Shown in pieces: positions 1 to 9,335 of a stretch of 64,000 nucleotides of DNA; the stretch's first letter is position 1; every line of letters starts with the position of its first letter. The notes below the pieces were generated by a model, which made no database searches, was not told where the DNA came from, and was given only the letters and a program-made list of their open reading frames with translations. The DNA is from Legionella sp. PATHC032 (GTDB taxonomy: Bacteria > Pseudomonadota > Gammaproteobacteria > Legionellales > Legionellaceae), in contig NZ_JAPHOV010000001.1 in the NCBI RefSeq assembly GCF_026191185.1, positions 2,785,001 through 2,849,000 of the forward strand. Direction: 5' to 3'. A program made the translations under genes and the position numbers.

Positions 1-1
1 T

Positions 2-2341
2 GATGTAAAGGAATCATTAAAAGCAACTTCTTTTGTAGAGCCCTTGCCTAATAAGGAAAGTGAGTTTTTTTATCCCATTGATGAAAAAGCATTAGCTAAA
101 ATGAACGGATTTCAACTTGCAACGATTTGTCTGGAGGAGTTGAATGGCTCCCATCCGTCGCCTTTAATTGAAAGAATTCTCAGTAATAAAAAGTTTTGGA
201 AACGTATTAACTCTGCTTTTGAAAGTGGCGTATTTAAAGGCCGCACCGACGATCCCGCCGGTAAAATCGCTAAAATCCGTGAATGGCGTCAATTATTACA
301 GATTTCTGCTAAAAAAACTGCTGGGCAAATTGATGAGCTGCAAAAGATAGTCATTTCTCTTCAATCAAGAACTAAAAAACAAACGATTGAATTTGAGAAA
401 TTAGAAACGACTTTAATTAAAACAAAAGAAAAATATCTGATACTGGAGAAAATGGCTGAGCAAAGCGAACATGAGAAATCTTCCGCCCAATCCATTATTC
501 GCTCTTTGAATTCAGAACTTAGTCAGCTTAAATTACAACTGCAAGAGCAAGAAAAATTACAGTCCCAGTTAAAAGAGCTCAAAGAAAAAATACAAGAACA
601 AACGACTCTCGCCAAGCGATTAGGAGAGGAGTTACAACTGCAAAAGAAAAACAACTTACACCAGGAAGAAACAATTCAAAGAATTACCAAAGAAAAATCA
701 TTGGCTGATTCTTCCCTTGAATCGCTGCGAAAAGAACTGTATGAATTGACAAAAAAAGAAAATTCTCTTCATAAAACGCTCGAAGAAAAACAATTACAAA
801 TACAACTGTTAGAAGAGCAATTATCAGAGAAAGAAAAGGAAAATCTCTCTCTGAAAAAAACCATCAAACAAAGTCAGCATGAAAAATCTCTGGATAAATC
901 TACTATTGAGTCTCTGACCTCAGAGCTTAATCAGCTTAAATTAGAACTGCAAAAACAAGAAACATTACAATTACAGTTAAAATCTTTAAGAGAACAAATT
1001 CAAGAACAAACATTACTTGTAGATGGATTGAAAGAAGAGTTACAAAAACAAAAGAAAAGCAACACACACCAGGAAGAAACCATTGAAAAAATCACTAAAG
1101 AAAAATCATTGGCTGCTTCTGCTCTTGAATTGCTTCGAAAAGAAATGCATGAATTAACTCGAAAAACCGAGGAAAATCAACTTAACTTGACAAAACAAGT
1201 CCATTCTCTTAGCGAGCAACTTGAAGGGAAACAATTACAAATCAGAGAATTTGAGCGGCAATTACACGAAAAAGAAAAAAGAATTGAGCAAAGTGAGAAA
1301 GAGAAAGCTTCTGCCAAACGAACTGTAGCTTCTCTTAGGGAGCAAGTAAATAATTTAAAATTGCAATTACAACAACTGGAAGAAGTCTTTCAGGAGAAAG
1401 AAAAAGGCTCCTCTTTGATAAGCCAGCAATCCAAACAAATTATGGTACTTCAAGAGCACATAGAGGAACAAAAAAGACAATTAGAAGAATTGAAAGTTAA
1501 AATTCAAGAACTTCTATCTGAAAATCAAGAAATTGGAAAGCAAAAATATAGTTTGGGCAAGGAGAATTTGCATAACAAAAATACAGTCGAAGATCTGAAG
1601 AAAAAATTGACTGAATTAAATATTCAATTGGAACAATTGCATCAATCTTCAAGTGAAAAAGAACAAACCATTAGAAAATTGAGAGAAGAGGTCATTAAAA
1701 AAGATTCTTCGCTTAAACAGAATGAGGAAATGCAATTAGCTCAAAAAAATCTGCAAGAGGAAATTGATCGTTTACAAAAAGAAATTAAACAACAACAATT
1801 AAATGTCAATCAATTACAGTCGGTCATTGCCCAGAGTAAGGAGGCTGAAAAGCGCTATCAGGAAGCTTTACAACAGAAAAAAGGAATTTACTTGGCACGA
1901 ATGGAAAGAATGTCTCCTGTCTATTGGCAAATACAACAAATTGAAAAAAAGGCCAATGAATTAAAAGAAAGAAAGGAAACAGAAGCATCTACAGCGGCTA
2001 AGACACTCGCAACAAAACTTCGTTTAGAGATAAAAAATTATCTCGACAATAGTGAGTCTGATGAAAAAAGTGCCTTAAGCTCATTGAAAATAAATGCCAA
2101 ACGGCATATTGAAAACTCGAAGGAAACGCTAAATCAACATCGCGAAGAATGGAAGTACCTGTTAGCCAATGTTACTTTAGGGGTATTCTTGCTTGGAATC
2201 GGTTATCTCGCCGCTATTTTGATTAACAAAGCAACTACTGGCAATTATACCTTTTTCAGCCAAACTAACAGTGGGAAAAAATTGGACGCTTTGGAAAAAG
2301 CGATTTCTTCCACTCACTCCGAAACATTAGTTTATGGATAA
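2..2341 (+). CDS. Large coiled-coil protein with C-terminal membrane anchor (5' end outside window)
   Basis: The frame is open from base 2, before the first possible start (TTG at 44), so this is the C-terminal part of a longer protein. About 600 residues are Gln/Glu/Lys/Leu-rich heptad coiled coil with internal repetition: two blocks, starting near bases 460 and 860, repeat the same motifs (QSEHEKSSAQS and QSQHEKSLDKS, then LKLQLQ/LKLELQ and HQEETI). Near the C-terminus, at about 2160-2230, lies one hydrophobic helix (LGVFLLGIGYLAAILI), followed by a tail of about 35 residues. Coiled coil plus one membrane helix is typical of Legionella effectors that mimic tethering or SNARE proteins, but I do not recognise this one and its N-terminus is missing. 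Effector status is an inference from style and neighbourhood. Confidence 0.8.
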   Translation, partial: DVKESLKATSFVEPLPNKESEFFYPIDEKALAKMNGFQLATICLEELNGSHPSPLIERILSNKKFWKRINSAFESGVFKGRTDDPAGKIAKIREWRQLLQISAKKTAGQIDELQKIVISLQSRTKKQTIEFEKLETTLIKTKEKYLILEKMAEQSEHEKSSAQSIIRSLNSELSQLKLQLQEQEKLQSQLKELKEKIQEQTTLAKRLGEELQLQKKNNLHQEETIQRITKEKSLADSSLESLRKELYELTKKENSLHKTLEEKQLQIQLLEEQLSEKEKENLSLKKTIKQSQHEKSLDKSTIESLTSELNQLKLELQKQETLQLQLKSLREQIQEQTLLVDGLKEELQKQKKSNTHQEETIEKITKEKSLAASALELLRKEMHELTRKTEENQLNLTKQVHSLSEQLEGKQLQIREFERQLHEKEKRIEQSEKEKASAKRTVASLREQVNNLKLQLQQLEEVFQEKEKGSSLISQQSKQIMVLQEHIEEQKRQLEELKVKIQELLSENQEIGKQKYSLGKENLHNKNTVEDLKKKLTELNIQLEQLHQSSSEKEQTIRKLREEVIKKDSSLKQNEEMQLAQKNLQEEIDRLQKEIKQQQLNVNQLQSVIAQSKEAEKRYQEALQQKKGIYLARMERMSPVYWQIQQIEKKANELKERKETEASTAAKTLATKLRLEIKNYLDNSESDEKSALSSLKINAKRHIENSKETLNQHREEWKYLLANVTLGVFLLGIGYLAAILINKATTGNYTFFSQTNSGKKLDALEKAISSTHSETLVYG

Positions 2342-2350
2342 TCTTCTCTT

Positions 2351-2387
2351 TTTGGCATAGGTTGGCTTAAATTCATCCTATGCCAAA
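2351..2387. terminator. Bidirectional hairpin terminator between convergent genes
   Basis: An 11-bp perfect inverted repeat (TTTGGCATAGG / CCTATGCCAAA) lies just after the coiled-coil gene and before the convergent thpR stop. The 5' arm is preceded by a T-rich run and the 3' arm is A-rich, so it could stop transcription from both sides. Confidence 0.65.
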
Positions 2388-2464
2388 TAATAAAGACACT
2401 TGAGCATAATAAATTGGGCGCAGAGGCAAAGAATCGTTCCAATTGACAAACCAGCCATTCTCTT

Positions 2465-3028
2465 TTAACGGGTTAAATCAAATTGTGCCAAGGGAAAATA
2501 ATTACTTCCTTCTTTATCAGGCTTGCTTTCAATTAAATAAAATTTATTAATGGGAACTGGTGTAATGAGAGGAAATTTCATTTGCAACAATTGTTGAAAT
2601 TTTGGGCTGAAATTCACGACTCTACCTAAAGTCAAATGCCCTCTGAAAGGACGCTTTTCTACAGGATAATTTAAAGCACCTATCGCCTGACCAATCATTC
2701 GAGACAAATCCCTTAGTCTATCTTGTGGACCTACAGACAATGAAATAAGTCTTGGATTTTTGGAAGAAGGGAACCACTCTAAAACACCCAATTCTAAATC
2801 AAATTGCTTTATATGATTAAGTTCATTACTTACTCTTTCAATCAAGACCTGAATATGTTCTGTTTCCAGTCTCTGCAAAAATTGCAAGGTGATATGCAAA
2901 TGGATTGGCTTTGTCCACCTTATGGAGTGACCTGGTGCCATTTGCCTCAATGGCTCCAGATTACTTGAGATATTGTCCTGTACCGATGGTGGTATTGAAA
3001 TAGCAAAAAAAGCACGTATAGCATTCAT
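2465..3028 (-). CDS. thpR: RNA 2',3'-cyclic phosphodiesterase (LigT/ThpR family)
   Basis: A 187-residue cytosolic member of the 2H phosphoesterase family, which opens 2',3'-cyclic phosphates on RNA and was first described as a 2'-5' RNA ligase. Both signature HxTx motifs are present: H45-I-T-L and H131-L-T-L. Length and spacing are normal for bacterial ThpR. It is convergent with the upstream coiled-coil gene and in the same orientation as the CBS gene behind it. The natural substrate in Legionella is not known, and nothing suggests loss of function. Confidence 0.9.
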   Translation of the reverse strand: MNAIRAFFAISIPPSVQDNISSNLEPLRQMAPGHSIRWTKPIHLHITLQFLQRLETEHIQVLIERVSNELNHIKQFDLELGVLEWFPSSKNPRLISLSVGPQDRLRDLSRMIGQAIGALNYPVEKRPFRGHLTLGRVVNFSPKFQQLLQMKFPLITPVPINKFYLIESKPDKEGSNYFPLAQFDLTR

Positions 3029-3107
3029 AATATTCGTCGTCTATTGGAAAAATATTGCAATTCACAAAGTAAATTCGGAAAAAGAAGCGTTTTTTCAAAA
3101 TTAATCA

Positions 3108-3557
3108 TCAAGATCGCTGTTGTATTTCAACTTTTTGCTGCCTGTTAACAACACCCACTACTTTGTGCAGCATCTCTGCCAATAATTCCGTTATATCATC
3201 TATAGTAATAATACCAACAAGCACATGCTCATTATCGACAACAGGTAATCGACGAACTCCCTTTTCTTTCATAAGTTCTAATGAATCAATGAGGTTATCC
3301 TCTTCTCTTGCTACCAAAACGGAACGGGTAACTATGTCTTGAACTGCTAATTCTTCAGGATTAACATCCAAAGCCATGACTTCTACAACCAGATCTCTAT
3401 CTGTAACAATTCCAATCGGAACCCGATGTCCTTTAAGCTCTTCGACTAAAACGATATCGCCAACATGATGAGTACGCATCAGTTCAGCAGCTTGTTTTAC
3501 AGACTCATCACCATTCATCATTACCACATCCCTGTTACAGAACTCTCCAATTCGCAT
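3108..3557 (-). CDS. Tandem CBS-domain protein
   Basis: 149 residues made almost entirely of two CBS motifs: residues 8-60 with GIVTDRDLV, and 70-135 with VGIITIDDITELL. Such stand-alone CBS pairs bind adenosyl nucleotides and act as energy or redox sensors. The ATG at 3557 follows GGAGG with 7-nt spacing. It is divergent from the alcohol dehydrogenase, with about 130 bp of shared promoter space. Placement beside an alcohol dehydrogenase, a hydrolase and Hsp20 resembles stress/dormancy gene sets in other bacteria, an inference from context only. Confidence 0.85.
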   Translation of the reverse strand: MRIGEFCNRDVVMMNGDESVKQAAELMRTHHVGDIVLVEELKGHRVPIGIVTDRDLVVEVMALDVNPEELAVQDIVTRSVLVAREEDNLIDSLELMKEKGVRRLPVVDNEHVLVGIITIDDITELLAEMLHKVVGVVNRQQKVEIQQRS

Positions 3558-3686
3558 AATGGCCTCCAGGCAAGCTATTGAATCAATATCATCAAGTCAA
3601 ATATTGTTACTTTTTGAATACATTAAGTAAGTATAACCCACCCTACTATAATTGTAAGATAGAGGATAAAAACAGGATCAATACCC

Positions 3687-4673
3687 ATGTATGCCATGAT
3701 TATGGAAAAGCCGGGATGTGCGTTGCAATATCAGGAAGTCAATAAACCAAATCCAAATGAAAATGAGCTTTTAATTAAAGTATCAGCTTGTGGGATATGT
3801 AGAACTGACTTGCATGTGGTCGATGGTGAATTGAAAAATCCCAAGATTCCTCTTATTCCAGGCCACCAAATTGTAGGAACTGTTGAACAGGTTGGAGCCG
3901 CTGCGAAGCAATTTGCGATTGGACAACGAGTTGGAGTCCCCTGGTTAGGTGGAAGTTGCGGGATCTGTAATTTTTGCACTTCTGGCCGGGAAAATTTATG
4001 TGATCAAGCCTGCTTTACCGGATATCAAATAGATGGAGGTTTCGCTGAGTTCTGTGTGGCAAATTACCATTTTTGCTTTCCTATTCCCGATGGGTACCCG
4101 GATCATCAGGCAGCACCATTATTTTGTGCCGGTTTAATCGGATATCGTGCCTTGCTAAAAGCTGGTAATGCCGCTCATTTAGGTCTATATGGATTTGGAT
4201 CAGCAGCACATATACTGATTCAAGTAGCTTGCCAAAAAGGAATAAAAGTTTATGCGTTTACAAGTCCTGGTGATCAGAAATCTCAAAAATTTGCATACCG
4301 ATTAGGTGCTGCATGGGCGGGGGATTCCACGCAATCACCACCTCATCCTCTCGATGCAGCAATCATTTTTGCACCCGTTGGCGCATTAGTACCTCAGGCT
4401 CTTCGCAATACCGTAAAAGGAGGCACTGTTGTTTGTGGTGGTATCCATATGTCAGATATTCCCAGCTTCCCTTATGAAATACTGTGGGGTGAACGCACTG
4501 TTTGTTCAATTGCCAACCTGACTCGCAAAGATGGGGAAGAGTTTCTATCCCTCGCCCCAAAAATTCCAGTTAAGACAAAAGTTCAAACCTATCCACTTAC
4601 TGAAGTTAATCAAGCTCTGGATGATTTAAGGCATGGCAGGTATAGAGGAGCTGGGGTTATTGTTATGAAATAG
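3687..4673 (+). CDS. Zinc-dependent alcohol dehydrogenase (MDR family)
   Basis: 328 residues. Catalytic-zinc ligands are visible as C38 in GICRTD and H60 in PGHQIVG. The structural-zinc loop carries the four-cysteine pattern CGICNFC...C near residue 90. A Rossmann dinucleotide loop, YGFGSAAH, sits near residue 168. It should interconvert alcohols and aldehydes or ketones with NAD(P)H; substrate range cannot be read from sequence. It is closest in style to the AdhA/cinnamyl-type family. The next gene begins 76 bp downstream on the same strand, so co-transcription with the hydrolase is plausible. Confidence 0.9.
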   Translation: MYAMIMEKPGCALQYQEVNKPNPNENELLIKVSACGICRTDLHVVDGELKNPKIPLIPGHQIVGTVEQVGAAAKQFAIGQRVGVPWLGGSCGICNFCTSGRENLCDQACFTGYQIDGGFAEFCVANYHFCFPIPDGYPDHQAAPLFCAGLIGYRALLKAGNAAHLGLYGFGSAAHILIQVACQKGIKVYAFTSPGDQKSQKFAYRLGAAWAGDSTQSPPHPLDAAIIFAPVGALVPQALRNTVKGGTVVCGGIHMSDIPSFPYEILWGERTVCSIANLTRKDGEEFLSLAPKIPVKTKVQTYPLTEVNQALDDLRHGRYRGAGVIVMK

Positions 4674-4749
4674 AGCTATAATTATCCAAAGCTATTACAA
4701 CAAACTAAAATCATTGGGGGAATGCTTGATTGTAAGGAATATTTAAACC

Positions 4750-5451
4750 ATGAACACTCTAATGACCAATCTCGAACACCCTGTCCAAATTCCAAGTGGC
4801 CATTATTTTCTTAATGGATTGCTCTATATTCCTGATAACGCTCAAGGAATAGTATTGTTTGTTCATGGCAGTGGAAGCAGTCGATTTAGTGTCCGCAACC
4901 AATTTGTTGCGCAATCTTTGAATCAAGCCTGTCTGGCTACCTTACTGTTTGATTTATTAAGCCCAGATGAAGAAAACATCGATAATTACACTCGTGAATA
5001 TCGCTTTAATATCCCCCTGCTTGCATCGCGTCTCGTAGAAACAACTCACTGGTGTCTTAATGAGCTTCAATCCTTCCGCTTGCCAATTGGTTATTTTGGC
5101 GCAAGCACAGGAGGAGGGGCTGCTTTGGTTGCAGCAGCTCAAATACCAGATAAAGTCAAAGCAATCGTATCCAGAGGCGGGCGTCCTGATTTGGCAAGAA
5201 CGTATTTATCATCTGTTGTTGCTCCTACCCTGTTGATTGTAGGCGGATATGATGAGGTAGTGATTGAATTAAACCGACAAGCACTGACAAAACTTAACTG
5301 CGATAAACGGTTAGAAATAGTCCCTGGTGCAACTCATTTATTTGAAGAGCCTGGCGCTTTGAATGAAGTAGCTCGCCTCGCTCAAAATTGGTTTAAGCAA
5401 TATTTACACATATCAAACAAAGACAAAATAAACCAAATTAAATCACTATGA
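4750..5451 (+). CDS. Alpha/beta hydrolase (dienelactone-hydrolase-like)
   Basis: 233 residues of alpha/beta hydrolase fold. The oxyanion segment is VHGSGSSRFS near residue 39, the nucleophile elbow GASTGGG near residue 118 gives the catalytic Ser, an acid lies in the GGYDEV region and the catalytic His in GATHLFEEPG. There is no signal peptide, so it is cytosolic. Similar proteins are often annotated as dienelactone hydrolases or fused to phosphoribosyltransferases, but the substrate is unknown. It follows the alcohol dehydrogenase and precedes Hsp20 on the same strand. Confidence 0.85.
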   Translation: MNTLMTNLEHPVQIPSGHYFLNGLLYIPDNAQGIVLFVHGSGSSRFSVRNQFVAQSLNQACLATLLFDLLSPDEENIDNYTREYRFNIPLLASRLVETTHWCLNELQSFRLPIGYFGASTGGGAALVAAAQIPDKVKAIVSRGGRPDLARTYLSSVVAPTLLIVGGYDEVVIELNRQALTKLNCDKRLEIVPGATHLFEEPGALNEVARLAQNWFKQYLHISNKDKINQIKSL

Positions 5452-5564
5452 AATTATTTTACAATAATTGAAAATTATTTACTCAGATACTATATTTACA
5501 TTGATAAGCTGGTGAATATTACTTTAGGGGGTTAACAACTAACTGATACATCAATTTATGGAAT

Positions 5565-5574
5565 AAGGAGGTGA
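5565..5574 (+). promoter_or_regulatory. Exceptionally strong ribosome-binding site
   Basis: AAGGAGGTGA, a ten-base match to the 16S anti-Shine-Dalgarno sequence, lies 4 nt before the hsp20 ATG at 5579. It fixes the start and predicts high translation once the transcript is made. Confidence 0.8.
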
Positions 5575-5578
5575 CATC

Positions 5579-6073
5579 ATGGGCAGCTTAAGAAAACATC
5601 AACCAGGTAAAACAACTGATCTTCTGATGAGTCCATTTTTAAGACTTCAGCAAGAGGTCAATCATGCTATGAGTGACTTTTATAATTTATTTGACCCTCA
5701 AAGAAGTGCCAATCTTGAGCAATTCGAGCATATTTCTCTTAGTCCGTCTTTGGATATCGTTGAAGATAAAGATAATTTCAAAATAGAAGTAGAAATGCCT
5801 GGTCTGGGTGAAGAAGACATTAAAGTATCTTTTTGTGAAAACAGATTAACCATTGAAGGAGAAAAAACAACTTCTAAAAAAGATGAAAATAAAAATTATA
5901 TCAGTCGTGAAATCAGCTACGGGCGATATGAACGCACCATTTCCTTACCTCTATCTGCGGATGTGGATAAAGCAACAGCCTCTTTTAAAAAAGGTATGTT
6001 ATGGATCACAATACCTAAAAAAACTGAAGCTAAGGAAAATGTAAAAACAATTAAAATTGAAAAAGCAAAATAA
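5579..6073 (+). CDS. Small heat-shock protein, Hsp20/alpha-crystallin family
   Basis: 164 residues. The alpha-crystallin domain spans about residues 55-150, with the conserved VEMPGLGEEDIKVS and C-terminal LWITIPKK elements. An N-terminal arm and a short basic tail complete the family layout. ATP-independent holdase that keeps unfolding proteins soluble in the cytosol. I recall an hsp20 gene at this locus called hspC2, but cannot confirm the name. The strong ribosome-binding site suggests massive output under stress. Last gene of the ADH-hydrolase-Hsp20 run. Confidence 0.93.
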   Translation: MGSLRKHQPGKTTDLLMSPFLRLQQEVNHAMSDFYNLFDPQRSANLEQFEHISLSPSLDIVEDKDNFKIEVEMPGLGEEDIKVSFCENRLTIEGEKTTSKKDENKNYISREISYGRYERTISLPLSADVDKATASFKKGMLWITIPKKTEAKENVKTIKIEKAK

Positions 6074-6082
6074 TTAATTCAG

Positions 6083-6130
6083 TCAGGGTCAGGCTCCAAA
6101 GCGATGGAGTCAGCCCCGTTCTTATTTTTT
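6083..6130. terminator. Probable bidirectional terminator between hsp20 and the membrane protein
   Basis: An imperfect GC-rich stem (GGGTCAGGCTCC ... GGAGTCAGCCCC) is followed by a T-rich run overlapping the end of the convergent gene. The arms are not perfectly complementary, so confidence is moderate. Confidence 0.5.
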
Positions 6131-6625
6131 AGCCTTATTTTCCCAAATGGTAGTTAATAACATAAGAAGTATACCTATGAGAGCGCCTATTGCTGACCCA
6201 ATACCCGGTGATTTTAAACTCCCTATGACAGCACCTAAAATAATTCCAATGGATATTTCAATACTAATCCATAATACGCCCATTAATACCTCGTGTATGT
6301 TATCGCGAGAAACTGTTTTAGGTAAATGAGGCTTTCTGTAAACATGAAAAGTGGTAATCAAACCAGTAATCGCCCCACCCAAAGCGGCCCCTATAACCAC
6401 TCCAATAATTGCGCCCGCTACCATATTGAGATCAAAAATACCTATATTAAAACCAAATAACTGATTAGGACATTCCATACATATTTTGAACGAGCGACCA
6501 ATGAATCCACCGGAAAATAGCCCGGCAGCACCACCACTTACCCCTCCAAATAGTGCCCCAATAACCACAGCAATGTAGGCATTAGGGTTATATATGATGC
6601 TCTTTATGGTCTTAATGATACTCAT
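6122..6625 (-). CDS. Glycine-zipper integral membrane protein, unknown function
   Basis: About 167 residues with four hydrophobic segments rich in Gly/Ala/Ile (IGALFGGVSGGAAGLFSGGFIG, here two adjacent short stretches; AGAIIGVVIGAALGGAITG; a segment around GIILGAVIG; and SAIGALIGILLM). The repeated GxxxG spacing is typical of glycine-zipper membrane proteins. I prefer the ATG at 6625 to the TTG six bases upstream; neither has a clear ribosome site. I do not recognise a family. It is convergent with hsp20. Confidence 0.65.
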   Translation of the reverse strand: MSIIKTIKSIIYNPNAYIAVVIGALFGGVSGGAAGLFSGGFIGRSFKICMECPNQLFGFNIGIFDLNMVAGAIIGVVIGAALGGAITGLITTFHVYRKPHLPKTVSRDNIHEVLMGVLWISIEISIGIILGAVIGSLKSPGIGSAIGALIGILLMLLTTIWENKAKK

Positions 6626-6901
6626 ATTCAAACGACATTCTTGAGTTAGTTAATTAATCGAGTAGCATATCTCATCTTTCTTTTATGCCACAAGCTGTAT
6701 CAAATGCTGAACATTGAATCAAAGCTCTAATATTGTAAAATTTGAATAAAATTGTTCATTATTAGCTTAAATGATCATGATTATAATAAAAAGATGAACT
6801 TACACACCTTTGCAAAACTCAAATTAAAAAATTAGTTTCATTGATCCTCATTCTTTTTATGATAATTTAATTGAAACAATCTCTCGAACTCTCAAATTAC
6901 T

Positions 6902-7588
6902 ATGAAATTTCCTTTTCAAATAATCGAATTAATGCATCCTGTTTCACCTGCTTCACCTGGCTGGAATTTGGGTTGTGGATTTACTCACAATAATTTTATT
7001 GATTATGAGGAATGTACAACGGAAATCAAATTCAGAGTTCAACAAATACACTCACCCTTAGGGATTGGAACCCATATGGATGCTCCGGCTCATTGTATTC
7101 CAGGAGCCGCCTCTATTACTGATCTCGATCTATACCGTAATTATCTGTTCACACGAAGTGTGCTGATTGATGTCAGCCATCAAGCGGATGAACATTATCA
7201 GATTAGCACACAGGATATTCTGGATTTCGAAGCAAGATACGGGGGGTTAAAAAAAAATATGTTTGTGCTTTTTTATACTGGATGGGACAAATATTGGACC
7301 AATCCTGACAAATATCGCAATAAGTTGATTTTTCCGAGTATTAGTGTTGAGGCAGCCCAACTATTGCTTGAAAGGAATATTGCCGGCATTGGGATAGACA
7401 CACTTTCTCCCGATACTGCAGACTCAGGTTATCCTGTGCATCAACTGTTATTACAAGCAGGTAAATACATTATTGAAAACGTTGCCAATGCGAATTCCCT
7501 GCCACCTATTGGCGCCTGGACTCTTGCTTTACCATGGAAAATAATCAATGCAACTGAATCACCAGTCCAGTTGATTGGACTGGTATGA
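6902..7588 (+). CDS. Cyclase-family metal hydrolase (KynB-like)
   Basis: 228 residues. The metal-binding signature of the cyclase/kynurenine-formamidase family is present as GTHMDAPAH near residue 58, with GIDTLSPD near residue 160. Members hydrolyse amides or lactones with bound Zn or Mn. No other kynurenine-pathway gene lies next to it, so true KynB activity is uncertain. No strong ribosome site is seen before the ATG at 6902, but the N-terminal alignment to the family is sensible. Confidence 0.8.
   Translation: MKFPFQIIELMHPVSPASPGWNLGCGFTHNNFIDYEECTTEIKFRVQQIHSPLGIGTHMDAPAHCIPGAASITDLDLYRNYLFTRSVLIDVSHQADEHYQISTQDILDFEARYGGLKKNMFVLFYTGWDKYWTNPDKYRNKLIFPSISVEAAQLLLERNIAGIGIDTLSPDTADSGYPVHQLLLQAGKYIIENVANANSLPPIGAWTLALPWKIINATESPVQLIGLV
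7561..7584 (+). terminator. Hairpin at the 3' end of the cyclase gene
   Basis: A 9-bp perfect inverted repeat (ACCAGTCCA / TGGACTGGT, 6-nt loop) forms the last codons of the gene, ending two bases before the stop codon. There is no long T-run, so it may be an RNA-stabilising stem or a weak terminator. Confidence 0.4.
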
Positions 7589-7639
7589 TAATTTATAGTT
7601 CATTGATTAATACTAATTATCACAGTATGTTATCTGCTT

Positions 7640-9058
7640 TTAATTAACCCTTATATTGAAAAATTGCCAGGAGTCAGATAAGTCCACTTCTTCGGGATAG
7701 AGTTCCCCTCTATTTTTTAAGGGGGTCCAATCCGTGTAATAACCACCGACTTTTCCAAGATACGGTTTGGCAATATCAATAATATATTGGTGATCAACTT
7801 CCTCTGGTTCTACAATACCCTCATCAGGATGCTCTATTGCCCAGATTATCCCTGAAATCATACTGGCAACAACTTGTAAACTGGTTGCATTATTATAGGG
7901 AGCAATTTGCCTTGCTTCCTGGATAGAAAGGGTTGAACCATACCAATATGCCCCTTTTTTATTACCCATCAACAACACACCCAACTCATCACATCCATCA
8001 ATGATCTCGTTTAAAATCAAGCGGTTCTTGTTTTGTGGTTTCCATTCATTGCTTTTTAATTCGAAAATGGAGAGTCTGGCATCTGGACAAGGATTATAGG
8101 CATAGTGCACTGTTGGCCTATACAATAATTCAGATCCATTTTTTAATGTTAAAAAATTGGTAAGTGAAATAGTTTCTGCATGAGTAATCAAAAACCCGTG
8201 GAAGGCACCTAATGTTGGCGTCCATGAACGAACCATGACACTGGCACTAGGACGAGACAGATAGATCGCGCATTGAGGTCCATTACTATGAGAATAAGCA
8301 TCATGAGGCCAATGAGCCTCATGAGTACCCCACCCGATTTCAGCGGGTTGCAGCCCCTCCAAAATCAGGCCGTTAGCAGACCAGGTATTAACAAATTCAC
8401 CTGGTAATTTTGGAGGATAGGTCACTTGAGAGTCTTGTTCTGCAACGTGAATTACTTTAATTCCCAAAATCATGGCTAGATTAGCCCATTCTGCTGCTTT
8501 TTGAGGCCTGTTAATGATAAGACCATTATCCTTTGCAATATTCAACAAGGCCTCTTTAATAAAATGGGAAACGAGCCCTGGATTGGCTCCGTGAGTAATT
8601 AAAGCTGTTTTTCGAGTGTTACCCTTTAAGCGAAGTACTTCTTCTCGCAAAGAATAATTGGTTCGGCGATTAAGGGCCAGCTTCTCCATGACAAATTCTT
8701 CTTTCCATGGCTCAGTTGCTGCATTGATATACAATGCCCCTTTTTGATTACATAGTGTGATCAAAGCAAGACTTGATATGCCGATTGACACATCAATTAA
8801 AAAATCGTTTTCTCCCAAAATATTACCAATCACTTCAAGATAATTTTGGGGAGTAATCTGTTGTAACTTGAATGAAACCCCGTATTTTTGAGCAACCTCG
8901 ACTCTTACCCCTTCATCGGCAATGATTGTCACTTGTGATGGTTTGAGATCAAACTTCTCAAAGATTAAAGGCATTAATGCCTGACCAACGCATCCAAACC
9001 CTAATAAAACAAAACGATTTTTAAACAAGATTTTTTTTGTATTATGATTCTTATCCAT
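7640..9058 (-). CDS. hss: Homospermidine synthase
   Basis: 472 residues of the saccharopine-dehydrogenase-like bacterial homospermidine synthase family. The N-terminal NAD-binding loop is GFGCVGQALMPL (from residue 18). The central GTHEAHWPHDA segment and the C-terminal PYLGKVGGYYTDWTP match the family. It makes homospermidine from putrescine in an NAD-dependent reaction; Legionella is known to contain homospermidine. The gene is monocistronic and convergent with the cyclase gene. Confidence 0.9.
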   Translation of the reverse strand: MDKNHNTKKILFKNRFVLLGFGCVGQALMPLIFEKFDLKPSQVTIIADEGVRVEVAQKYGVSFKLQQITPQNYLEVIGNILGENDFLIDVSIGISSLALITLCNQKGALYINAATEPWKEEFVMEKLALNRRTNYSLREEVLRLKGNTRKTALITHGANPGLVSHFIKEALLNIAKDNGLIINRPQKAAEWANLAMILGIKVIHVAEQDSQVTYPPKLPGEFVNTWSANGLILEGLQPAEIGWGTHEAHWPHDAYSHSNGPQCAIYLSRPSASVMVRSWTPTLGAFHGFLITHAETISLTNFLTLKNGSELLYRPTVHYAYNPCPDARLSIFELKSNEWKPQNKNRLILNEIIDGCDELGVLLMGNKKGAYWYGSTLSIQEARQIAPYNNATSLQVVASMISGIIWAIEHPDEGIVEPEEVDHQYIIDIAKPYLGKVGGYYTDWTPLKNRGELYPEEVDLSDSWQFFNIRVN

Positions 9059-9335
9059 GATGAATCCTTAACTTCCCGGCCCAGTTTAATTTGAATTTTC
9101 AATAATCAACAACTATTTAACAATGATCATACCCAACAGACAGCAAAAATTTTCATCTGGCATACTAATATTGTAGTAGCTATGTTGGATTCAGACAGCC
9201 TGTTGAGTAAAAAATTAGAAATATCAATTCCCTACTTGATTTTTAAAGTATGTACTAAAATTGCATCCTGCCACTCTATTCCTGGCTTTGAATAAATCAA
9301 TTAAAATGGAAGCCAGAATTCTACTGGAAAATCAC

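Noticed and set aside
44..2341. Assignment of the first gene as lepB
   Set aside because: LepB maps near here, but the visible domains (no Rab-GAP region, a C-terminal membrane helix) do not support it and the N-terminus is missing.
6902..7588. Firm call of kynurenine formamidase (kynB)
   Set aside because: The cyclase family covers several reactions and no kynurenine-pathway genes adjoin it.
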